From the NCBI GenBank assembly GCA_964650945.1, contig CAZYXU010000227.1, positions 1 through 5,111 on the forward strand: a DNA stretch of 5,111 nucleotides, given 5' to 3'. The notes beneath the pieces were generated by a model. That model saw nothing but the letters and a program-made list of their open reading frames with translations. It had not been told where the DNA came from and did not search any database. This stretch comes from JAXGPF01 sp964650945. GTDB taxonomy: Bacteria; Verrucomicrobiota; Kiritimatiellia; JAAZAB01. Each line of letters starts with the position of its first letter. Within the stretch, counting starts at the first letter, position 1. Position numbers and translations under genes: made by a program. Of the stretch, positions 1 through 4,946 are shown one piece after another.

Positions 1-1
1 C

Positions 2-790
2 GCCGCGTGCGGCCGTTACAAGACTTTCATCGGCGCGACGGCCGATCCGGAACAATTGCGCCATGCGGCCGTCCTGGCGCGCACTCATCACGCCGAAGTC
101 GCCGGACTGAAACTTTATGCCGGCCCGTCCGTCGGCTCGCTGGCCGTCGGCGAAACGGCGGCGCAATCCCTGGTTTACCGCGTCCTGGCGGAATGCGGTT
201 ACACCGGCGTCCTGGCGGTGCATTGCGAAAAATCCGCGCTTTTGCGCGAAATTTTTGATCCGTCGCAACCGGCCACACACGGGGCCGCCAGGCCGCCGGC
301 GGCGGAGGTGGAATCCATCCGCGACCAGGTTGATTGCGCCCGCGCGGCTGGGTTCCGGGGCACGCTGCACATCTGCCATGTCTCCACCGCCGCCGCCCTG
401 GACGCTATTCGCCGCGCCCGCGGGGCGCAGGATAGACCGGCATTGAACATCACCTGCGGCGTCACGCCGCATCACCTGCTGTGGTCCGAGGAGCGGATGC
501 GTGAGCCGGCAGGACTGCTGTATAAAGTCAATCCGCCGCTGCGGACACCGGCGGACACCGGCGCCCTGCGCGCCGCGCTGAAAATCGGCGAGATCAACTG
601 GATTGAAAGCGACCATGCGCCCCACGCGCTGTGCGAAAAACTATTCCCGCCCTATGCCTCAGGCTTTCCTTCCCTCTGCCTTTACCGCCGCCTGGTCGGG
701 GAAATGCTGCCCGCCTGGGGGCTGGACACCGCGACTATTAACAAAGTGACCGGCGGCAATATCCGCCAGGTCTTTCAAATGGAGCCATAA
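2..790 (+). CDS. pyrC: Dihydroorotase, C-terminal part (5' truncated by window edge)
   Basis: Dihydroorotase reversibly cyclises N-carbamoyl-L-aspartate to dihydroorotate, the third step of de novo pyrimidine synthesis in the cytoplasm. The frame is open from position 2, giving 262 visible residues; the start and the N-terminal HxH metal motif lie outside the window. Visible family landmarks, numbered from position 2, are GLKLY with K37 as the candidate carboxylated metal-bridging lysine, the metal histidine in AVHCE (H74), HICHVST (H126), the TPHHL segment, NPPLR, and the catalytic ESDHAPH block (D204, H205, H208). Active-site residues in the visible part look intact. TTG at 56 could be read as a start, but homology runs upstream of it, so the gene is truncated rather than short. 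argG follows after 3 nt, so the two are probably co-transcribed. Other amidohydrolases such as hydantoinase or allantoinase are possible, but the neighbouring pyrB supports dihydroorotase. Confidence 0.88.
   Translation, partial: AACGRYKTFIGATADPEQLRHAAVLARTHHAEVAGLKLYAGPSVGSLAVGETAAQSLVYRVLAECGYTGVLAVHCEKSALLREIFDPSQPATHGAARPPAAEVESIRDQVDCARAAGFRGTLHICHVSTAAALDAIRRARGAQDRPALNITCGVTPHHLLWSEERMREPAGLLYKVNPPLRTPADTGALRAALKIGEINWIESDHAPHALCEKLFPPYASGFPSLCLYRRLVGEMLPAWGLDTATINKVTGGNIRQVFQMEP
781..784 (+). promoter_or_regulatory. Ribosome binding site of argG inside the pyrC tail
   Basis: GGAG lies in the last codons of the dihydroorotase gene, 9 nt before the argG ATG at 794. It supports that ATG as the start and suggests translational coupling between the two genes. 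Confidence 0.5.
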
Positions 791-793
791 CCC

Positions 794-2032
794 ATGAACA
801 TCCAAGAACTCGCCGGCGTCAAGGTCGGCCTGTGCGTTTCAGGCGGACTGGACAGCCGCACCCTCGCCCATAAACTCCGGGAAACCGGCGTCAAGGTTTT
901 GTGTTTCACGGCCGACCTGGGCCAGCCGGATGAAACCGACATCCGCAATGTTGTCAAAAAAATGGCGCCTTGCGGTGTGCGCACCATGATTGTGGATTTG
1001 AAAAAGGACATGGCGGAAGCCTGTTTCCAGGTGTTAAAGGCGCAGGCCATGTATGACGGCGGCTACTGGAACAGCACTGGCATCGCCCGGGCAGTGACCG
1101 TCCGCGGGCTCTTGCCGGTTATGCGCAAGCAGGGCTGCACGGTGCTGGCCCACGGCGCCACCGGCCGGGGCAACGACCAGGTGCGGTTTGAACGGTACAC
1201 CAACGTACTGGCGCCGGGCATGCGGGTTTACGCCCCGTGGCGGGACCCGGACATGTTGCGGGAATTCCCCGGCCGCACGGAAATGGCCGCCTACCTGAAC
1301 CGGCAAGGCATTCCGGCATTTGCCGGCGGCCGGAAAAAATATTCCACCGACGCCAACCTGGCCGGGCTGTCGCATGAAGCGGAAGACCTGGAAAGCCTGC
1401 AGACCCCCTGCACTATTGTCGAGCCGACCATGGGCGTCTGGCCCGCCGCGGCGCCCAACCGCGCGGAAAAATTCCGCGTACGCTTTGTCCGCGGCCGCGC
1501 CGCGACCGTCAACGGCAAAAAAGCCGATCCCCTGGCCATCATGCAGCTGGCCAACCGCATCGGCGGCCGGCACGGCATCGGCATGAAAAACGCCCTGGAA
1601 AACCGGGTCATCGGCACCAAGAGCCGCGGCGTGTACGAGGCGCCGGGCATGGAGTTGCTCGGGCGGTGCCTGGCGTTCGTTTACCAGGCGGTCATGGACC
1701 GCCGCGCCACCGCGCTCTTCCGCCATCTGTCCGCGCTGGTGGCCGACCAGATTTACGACGGCCGCTATTTCGATCCCGCCACGCAGGCGGCCCAGGCGGC
1801 GATTGACGTCCTGGCCCGGCACGCCGGCGGCGTGGTGGAAGTCGCGCTGTACAAGGGCAACATCCATTTCCGCAGCCTGACGGATTGCCCGGCCTCGCTC
1901 TACAATCCCGCCGACTCCTCGATGGAAAAAAGCGCCGGCTTGAACCCCGTCAGCTCCCAGGGATTCGTCGAGATTCAAAGCGTGGAGGCGCGCAGCCTGG
2001 CGCGCGCGGGGCAGATTCGCGGACGGATTTAA
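794..2032 (+). CDS. argG: Argininosuccinate synthase, E. coli-like (type 2) subfamily
   Basis: ArgG joins citrulline and aspartate using ATP, giving argininosuccinate, AMP and pyrophosphate; it is the penultimate step of arginine synthesis. The 412-residue product starts with the N-type ATP pyrophosphatase loop SGGLDS (16-21). It continues with ADLGQPDE (40-47), GATGRGNDQVRF (121-132), YSTDANL (183-189), NRIGGRHGIG (254-263), ENRVIGTKSRG (269-279) and YEAPG (281-285). From memory, GQPDE, the SHEAEDLE region, the IGGRHGIGM block and YEAPGM resemble E. coli ArgG more than the Bacillus/human form. The length is shorter than E. coli ArgG (447) and equals the human enzyme (412). Two changes from the usual signatures are visible: SGGLDS instead of SGGLDT, and GRGND where lysine is usual (GKGND). 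The start is ATG, 3 nt after the pyrC stop. The product of the opposing argF (citrulline) is its substrate. Confidence 0.93.
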   Translation: MNIQELAGVKVGLCVSGGLDSRTLAHKLRETGVKVLCFTADLGQPDETDIRNVVKKMAPCGVRTMIVDLKKDMAEACFQVLKAQAMYDGGYWNSTGIARAVTVRGLLPVMRKQGCTVLAHGATGRGNDQVRFERYTNVLAPGMRVYAPWRDPDMLREFPGRTEMAAYLNRQGIPAFAGGRKKYSTDANLAGLSHEAEDLESLQTPCTIVEPTMGVWPAAAPNRAEKFRVRFVRGRAATVNGKKADPLAIMQLANRIGGRHGIGMKNALENRVIGTKSRGVYEAPGMELLGRCLAFVYQAVMDRRATALFRHLSALVADQIYDGRYFDPATQAAQAAIDVLARHAGGVVEVALYKGNIHFRSLTDCPASLYNPADSSMEKSAGLNPVSSQGFVEIQSVEARSLARAGQIRGRI

Positions 2033-2044
2033 CGGCAGCCGGAT
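2033..2044. other. 12-nt junction between convergent genes
   Basis: The argG TAA (2030-2032) and the pyrB TGA (complement of 2045-2047) are separated by only 12 nt. I see no hairpin with a T tract in this gap or just beyond it. Transcripts from the two sides therefore probably overlap into the opposite coding regions, unless termination is Rho-dependent. Confidence 0.6.
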
Positions 2045-3127
2045 TCAAGCGCCGTGGAATTCGTGGATCGGCTTGACGCAATTAAAGATCACCGCCAGCA
2101 GCGCCGTGCGCGCCCACATCCCGTTGCGCACCTGGCGCCAATACACCGCGCGGGGGTCGCGATCCACCTCCACGGCGATTTCCTGGCGGCGCGGCAGGGG
2201 GTGCATGATCACCGCCTGCGGCGGCAGGATTTTCAAATGCGCGGCCGTGAAATGAAACTTGCTTAAATCAATCAGGCCGCTTTCGCCGGCGGTCTGATCC
2301 CACTCGTCCTGGATGCGCGTCATGTACACGGCATCCGCCTGCGGCAGGATCTTGACGAAATCATCGCCCAGAAAATACTCCACGCCGGCGGCATCCAGCA
2401 GGTCGAGGATGTCCCGGCCGATCTGCAGTTGCGGCGGCGCGATGAAATACTGGCGCACGCCCTGGTAGTTGGTCAGCAGGTAGGCCAGCGAGCGTACGGT
2501 CCGCCCGCGCGCCAGGTCGCCGACGAAGACCACCGTCTTGCCGTCAATCCCGCCGCGCTTTTCGAAACTGCGCTGGAGCGTGTAGACGTCCAGCAGCGCC
2601 TGGGTGGGATGCTGATCCTTGCCGGAGCCGGCGTTGATGATCGGCACCGGGCGGTCCGACTGGGAGAAGGTCCAGGCCATCTTCTCGGCCAGTCCGCCCA
2701 CCGCCGTGCGCATGATGATGACGTCGGCGAAGGAACTGAAGGTGCGGATGGAATCCTCCTGGGTTTCGCCCTTGATTTCGCTGGAGGTGGCGGTGTCGCG
2801 CACCTCCACCGTCTTCATGCCCAGCATCTGGCAGGCGGAATGGAACGACAGGAACGTGCGCGAACTCGGCTGGGTGAAATACAGCATGGCCATCTTGTGG
2901 GACAACTGGGCGCGCAGAAAATCCATCCCCGCCCGGGTCTTGGCGATATGCCGGATGCGCGTGGCCAGGTCGCACAATTCCTCCAGCATGCCGCGGGTGA
3001 ACTGCTGCGCCAGCAGCACGTGAAACAGCCGGCCGTCCCGGTCGAAGAGCCGCGCCTTCTCCCGGGGGTTCATCTGCTGCAAAGTTTCCCATGCCGCCGC
3101 GCCGCCGCCCGTGCCAGTCTTCTTCAT
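2045..3127 (-). CDS. pyrB: Aspartate carbamoyltransferase catalytic chain
   Basis: PyrB transfers a carbamoyl group from carbamoyl phosphate to aspartate, the committed step of pyrimidine synthesis. In the 360-residue product the carbamoyl phosphate loop reads PSSRT (87-91; E. coli STRT). It is followed by KGET with the mobile-loop lysine K119, MR at 139-140 (E. coli R105), the DQHPTQ motif (H173), DLARGRTVRS (R209, E. coli R167), YMTRIQ (R271 and Q273, E. coli R229 and Q231) and HPLPR (309-313). Aspartate-side residues mark it as ATCase rather than OTCase. Compared with E. coli PyrB there are about 36 extra N-terminal residues, so the true start could be internal (for example M19). However, the ATG at 3127 has a good ribosome site and abuts the argF stop, which favours it. 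No pyrI regulatory chain is visible. The partner dihydroorotase gene is on the other strand of this window. Confidence 0.93.
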   Translation of the reverse strand: MKKTGTGGGAAAWETLQQMNPREKARLFDRDGRLFHVLLAQQFTRGMLEELCDLATRIRHIAKTRAGMDFLRAQLSHKMAMLYFTQPSSRTFLSFHSACQMLGMKTVEVRDTATSSEIKGETQEDSIRTFSSFADVIIMRTAVGGLAEKMAWTFSQSDRPVPIINAGSGKDQHPTQALLDVYTLQRSFEKRGGIDGKTVVFVGDLARGRTVRSLAYLLTNYQGVRQYFIAPPQLQIGRDILDLLDAAGVEYFLGDDFVKILPQADAVYMTRIQDEWDQTAGESGLIDLSKFHFTAAHLKILPPQAVIMHPLPRRQEIAVEVDRDPRAVYWRQVRNGMWARTALLAVIFNCVKPIHEFHGA

Positions 3128-4129
3128 CTATTCCTCCAGGTCCGACATCGTGGCCACCATCACCGCCTTGATGGTATGCAGCCGGTTTTCCGCCTGATCG
3201 AACACCCGTGAAAACGGCGCTTCGAAAACATCGTCCGTAACTTCCAGCGCGCCGACCTCGCGGGTCAGTTCCGTGTCATGATTATGGAAAGCCGGCAGGC
3301 AATGCAAAAAAATGACGCTGTTGTTTTCCAGGCTGCCCGTCTGCCGCATCAGCGGCATGTTCACCTGGTACGGCTGCAGCAGCCGGCGGCGCTCGGCGGA
3401 TTGCGCCTCCTCGCCCATGGACACCCAGACATCGGTATAAATCACGTTGGCGCCGCGCACCGCCTCGGCCGGTTCGTGGCAAACCGTTACCGTCGCATCG
3501 TTGCCCCGGGCCAGGATGCGGGCGGCGTCCAGGCCGGCCGGGTCGGGCGCCAGTTCCGGGGGCGTGCAATCCACGAAATGGATGCCGGCCTTGGCGCAGC
3601 CGACCATCAGCGACGTGCAGACATTGTTGCGGCCGTCGCCGATATACACCACCTTCAGCCCCGCCAGCGCGTGAAAGTACTCGCGGATGGTCATCAAATC
3701 CGCCAGCGCCTGCGTGGGGTGGGATTCATCCGTCAGCCCGTTCCAGACCGGCACGCCGGCATAGCGCGCCAGGATTTCGACGGTTTCCTGCTTGAAGCCG
3801 CGGAACTGGATGCCGTCGTACATCCGGCCCAGGACCCGGGCGCTGTCCTTGATGGACTCTTTCTTGCCCAGGTGGATGTCGCGGGTGCCCAGGTATTCGA
3901 CGCTGCCGCCCTCGTCCACCGCCGCCACGGTGAAGGCCGAGCGGGTGCGGGTGGAAGCCTTTTCGAAAATCAGGGCGATGCTCTTGCGGCGCAGGCGGTC
4001 GCCGCGGATGCCCAGCGCCTTCATGCGCTTCAACTGGTCGGCCAAATCCAGCAACCCGATCATTTCCGCGTCCGTCAAATCGGACAGTTTCAGCAGGCAG
4101 CGCCCCTTGAGTTTCAGTTTATTTTTCAT
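3128..4129 (-). CDS. argF: Ornithine carbamoyltransferase
   Basis: This enzyme transfers the carbamoyl group of carbamoyl phosphate to ornithine, giving citrulline for ArgG. Numbered from the ATG at 4129, the 333-residue product shows STRTR (59-63, phosphate binding), KKESIKD (89-95), VLGRMYDGIQFRG (99-111), the HPTQ motif (137-140), GDGRNN (164-169), DVWVSMGE (233-240, ornithine-side loop) and HCLP (276-279, catalytic cysteine). It ends with the conserved DQAENRLHTIKAVMVATM. All key residues are present and the length is normal, so the anabolic enzyme is most likely. Catabolic ArcB is not excluded by sequence, but no arcA or arcC is nearby. An in-frame TTG at 4135 would add two residues and sits 5 nt after an AGG; neither start has a strong ribosome site. 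I chose ATG by codon preference. The gene leads a two-gene operon with pyrB. Confidence 0.94.
   Translation of the reverse strand: MKNKLKLKGRCLLKLSDLTDAEMIGLLDLADQLKRMKALGIRGDRLRRKSIALIFEKASTRTRSAFTVAAVDEGGSVEYLGTRDIHLGKKESIKDSARVLGRMYDGIQFRGFKQETVEILARYAGVPVWNGLTDESHPTQALADLMTIREYFHALAGLKVVYIGDGRNNVCTSLMVGCAKAGIHFVDCTPPELAPDPAGLDAARILARGNDATVTVCHEPAEAVRGANVIYTDVWVSMGEEAQSAERRRLLQPYQVNMPLMRQTGSLENNSVIFLHCLPAFHNHDTELTREVGALEVTDDVFEAPFSRVFDQAENRLHTIKAVMVATMSDLEE
3133..3137 (-). promoter_or_regulatory. Ribosome binding site of pyrB within argF
   Basis: On the minus strand, GGAGG lies in the final codons of argF, 5 nt before the pyrB ATG at 3127. The argF TAG and pyrB ATG are directly adjacent, so terminating ribosomes can re-initiate. 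This decides the pyrB start. Confidence 0.75.
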
Positions 4130-4158
4130 GCTCAACCAAACCTAAACGTTTGCAGCAA

Positions 4159-4186
4159 AGGATAGCGCATTATCGTGGTTTTGCAA
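4159..4186 (-). promoter_or_regulatory. Candidate argF-pyrB promoter
   Basis: On the minus strand a TTGCAA box (4186-4181) and a TATCCT box (4164-4159) are 16 nt apart, each matching the sigma-70 consensus at 4 of 6 positions. This would give a leader of about 20-25 nt before the argF ATG. A loosely ARG-box-like AT-rich stretch (TGAAA..ATTGCA, complement of 4182-4197) overlaps the -35 side. It is too imperfect to call an ArgR site. Other boxes (GATAAT nearby) are possible. Confidence 0.3.
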
Positions 4187-4215
4187 TTATTTTTTCAGGC
4201 GGCGCGTTTTCGCCG

Positions 4216-4244
4216 TTGACCGGATTCTGCCGGGATGGTAGGAT
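4216..4244 (+). promoter_or_regulatory. Candidate promoter for the tRNA-Pro transcript
   Basis: TTGACC (4216-4221, 5 of 6 consensus) is followed after exactly 17 nt by TAGGAT (4239-4244, 4 of 6). A short GC-rich stretch (GTCGC) follows, as often seen at stable RNA promoters. Transcription would start near 4251, just before the first tRNA-like unit at 4260. I find no comparable pair inside the 83-bp units, so this appears to be the only promoter for the intact tRNA. Confidence 0.5.
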
Positions 4245-4259
4245 GTCGCTTTTGGATAT

Positions 4260-4342
4260 CGGGGCGTAGCGCAGACTGGTAGCGTCCCGACCTCCCGGAG
4301 TGTCGGGACTTGGGGTGTTTTGCGGCAACATTTTTTGGATAT
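4260..4342 (+). repeat. Tandem tRNA-Pro-derived unit, copy 1 (83 bp)
   Basis: This is the first of two identical head-to-tail 83-bp units. Its first 25 nt equal the first 25 nt of the downstream tRNA-Pro (acceptor strand and D arm). The sequence then departs into a palindrome (GTCCCGAC 4284-4291, inner CTC/GAG, GTCGGGAC 4302-4309), keeps the 9-mer CTTGGGGTG that spans the tRNA anticodon loop, and ends in a T-rich spacer finishing GGATAT. The T arm and the anticodon stem are absent, so it cannot fold as a normal tRNA. The 10 nt before the unit (TTTTGGATAT) also match the end of each unit. Confidence 0.9.
4284..4309 (+). other. Hairpin in tRNA-like unit, copy 1
   Basis: GTCCCGAC pairs perfectly with GTCGGGAC (8 bp). 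The stem extends by CTC/GAG (3 bp) past one bulged T around a CCG loop. The six-T run (4331-4336) comes 21 nt later, too far for a classic intrinsic terminator. Confidence 0.75.
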
Positions 4343-4425
4343 CGGGGCGTAGCGCAGACTGGTAGCGTCCCGACCTCCCGGAGTGTCGGGACTTGGGGTG
4401 TTTTGCGGCAACATTTTTTGGATAT
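4343..4425 (+). repeat. Tandem tRNA-Pro-derived unit, copy 2 (83 bp)
   Basis: Identical base for base to copy 1 and directly adjacent to it, with its hairpin at 4367-4392. Its last base precedes the first base of the intact tRNA-Pro, so copy 1, copy 2 and the tRNA share the same 5' register at 83-nt spacing. Perfect identity implies recent duplication or ongoing homogenisation. Confidence 0.9.
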
Positions 4426-4502
4426 CGGGGCGTAGCGCAGACTGGTAGCGCGTTTGCTTGGGGTGCAAAAGGTCGCGGGTTCAAATCCCGCCGCTCCGAC
4501 CA
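4426..4502 (+). tRNA. tRNA-Pro (anticodon GGG)
   Basis: The 77-nt gene folds as a complete cloverleaf. The acceptor stem is CGGGGCG (4426-4432) with CGCTCCG (4492-4498), including one G-U pair. The D arm is GCGC/GCGC around AGACTGGTA, and the anticodon stem is TTTGC/GCAAA (4453-4457, 4465-4469) with loop TTGGGGT. The anticodon GGG is at 4460-4462 and is followed by G37, as expected for proline tRNAs. The T stem GCGGG/CCCGC (4475-4479, 4487-4491) encloses TTCAAAT. The discriminator is A4499 and CCA is encoded at 4500-4502. C1-G72 with A73 is the bacterial proline identity pattern. It reads CCC and CCU codons. Its precursor probably carries the two upstream units and the downstream nuclease-like gene. 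Confidence 0.96.
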
Positions 4503-4509
4503 TCTTTCA

Positions 4510-4794
4510 ATGTTTTGGACTTACATCCTGTTCAGCCCTTCCTTGAATCGTTACTACATCGGTCAGACCGGCAATATCCGCGCACGACTGCGCTTCCACA
4601 TCAACGGCAGCACCGCCTACACTCAACAGGCAAAGGATTGGATGCTGGTTTTTCTTCAACAAACATCAACGCGCGCCGCCGCCATGCACTTGGAACGCAA
4701 AATCAAGCAAGCAAAGTGCCGCCAAACTATTCAACGCTACATACATAATCCCGGCAACCAAATTACCAGACCAGCGAATATCACCGACTGGTAG
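4510..4794 (+). CDS. Small GIY-YIG domain protein
   Basis: The 94-residue protein is essentially a lone GIY-YIG nuclease domain. It has WTYIL (3-7, the GIY strand), YYIGQTGN (15-22, the YIG strand), an arginine-rich helix ARLRFHI with R26 and H30, and HLERKIK with candidate metal-ligand E62. The tyrosines (Y5, Y16), arginine and glutamate expected for catalysis are present. Related stand-alone proteins (YhbQ/UPF0213-like) have little characterised function; DNA binding or cleavage is inferred from the domain only. I chose ATG 4510 because the open frame upstream is only a translation of the tRNA gene. The gene begins 7 nt after the tRNA CCA and has no Shine-Dalgarno site, so its messenger would be nearly leaderless after tRNA processing. 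By hand count over 4501-4740 it is about 50% G+C (121 of 240), clearly below the metabolic genes, suggesting acquisition. Confidence 0.8.
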   Translation: MFWTYILFSPSLNRYYIGQTGNIRARLRFHINGSTAYTQQAKDWMLVFLQQTSTRAAAMHLERKIKQAKCRQTIQRYIHNPGNQITRPANITDW

Positions 4795-4798
4795 CGCG
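4786..4798 (+). repeat. 13-nt copy of the tRNA-Pro D-arm sequence
   Basis: GACTGGTAGCGCG here is identical to 4440-4452 in the tRNA D loop and stem, and its first 11 nt also occur in both 83-bp units. It spans the stop codon of the GIY-YIG gene (TAG, 4792-4794). It could be a leftover tRNA fragment or a coincidence. Confidence 0.5.
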
Positions 4799-4810
4799 AC
4801 AAGCTACGGC

Positions 4811-4850
4811 TCGGCCTCCGCGCATTGCGCAAAACCCAAATGTTGGCCGA
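4811..4850 (+). other. Nested inverted repeats downstream of the GIY-YIG gene
   Basis: TCGGCC (4811-4816) and GGCCGA (4845-4850) can pair around an inner GCGC-ATT-GCGC hairpin (4820-4830). A further small stem GTAGC/GCTAC (4791-4795, 4803-4807) lies just upstream. There is no T tract, so this is an RNA or DNA structure of unknown role in the transcript's 3' region. Confidence 0.35.
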
Positions 4851-4862
4851 ACGGATAAACTC

Positions 4863-4892
4863 CCGGGACATTCACATGCCCGGAATTTGTTT
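4863..4892 (+). terminator. Terminator-like hairpin after the tRNA-GIY-YIG unit
   Basis: CCGGG (4863-4867) pairs with CCCGG (4879-4883). Past one bulged A, CAT pairs with ATG around a TCAC loop. The stem is followed at once by AATTTGTTT. The T tract is interrupted, so termination may be partial. It is the first terminator-like structure after the tRNA gene. Confidence 0.45.
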
Positions 4893-4901
4893 GACAAACA
4901 A
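4887..4901 (+). promoter_or_regulatory. 15-nt palindrome over the -35 box, candidate operator
   Basis: TTGTTTG-A-CAAACAA is a perfect inverted repeat with a one-base centre. It is centred on the TTGACA box of the next promoter, where a bound dimeric regulator would block RNA polymerase. I cannot name the regulator. It also overlaps the T tract of the preceding terminator-like hairpin. Confidence 0.4.
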
Positions 4902-4919
4902 GGCCATGGCGCATAACTT
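4891..4919 (+). promoter_or_regulatory. Candidate promoter of the last gene
   Basis: TTGACA (4891-4896) is a perfect -35 consensus. The -10 is unclear: CATAAC (4912-4917, 15-nt spacing) or TAACTT (4914-4919, 17-nt spacing). Transcription would start near 4925 and leave a leader of roughly 75 nt that includes the 4947-4978 hairpin. Confidence 0.4.
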
Positions 4920-4946
4920 AAGCGACAGCCATTATCATTAATCCCG

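Noticed and set aside
56..790. Complete short dihydroorotase starting at TTG 56
   Set aside because: The same frame is open to the window edge and the upstream residues continue the family sequence, while the essential N-terminal metal motif would be missing.
1034..1978. Long minus-strand open frame opposite argG
   Set aside because: It is a shadow of high-GC coding DNA; argG has all family motifs and the antisense frame has no recognisable domain.
2429..3211. Long plus-strand open frame opposite pyrB, and a similar one at 3278-4165 opposite argF
   Set aside because: Both have the Arg/His/Gly/Ala-rich composition of antisense frames in GC-rich DNA, with no motifs.
4284..4336. Unit hairpin plus six-T run as an intrinsic terminator
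   Set aside because: 21 nt separate the stem from the T run, and termination there would silence the intact tRNA that has no other visible promoter. Weak attenuation remains possible.
4260..4425. CRISPR-like array
   Set aside because: The 83-bp units are contiguous and identical with no variable spacers, and they begin with tRNA sequence.
4426..4502. tRNA-Pro 3' end as a phage or integrative element attachment site
   Set aside because: Attachment sites usually duplicate the tRNA 3' end. Here the duplicated part is the 5' end and D arm, and no integrase gene is in the window.
4170..4503. Three overlapping minus-strand open frames with repeated peptides such as TSLRYAPISK
   Set aside because: They are antisense readings of the tRNA-Pro gene and its two partial copies. 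The same peptide appears in different frames because 83 is not a multiple of 3. Peptides like VGAAGFEPATFCTPSKRATSLRYAP are a familiar database artefact of antisense tRNA.
4393..4509. 39-residue N-terminal extension of the GIY-YIG protein
   Set aside because: This stretch reads through the second unit's tail and the whole tRNA gene; the GIY-YIG domain begins right after the ATG at 4510.
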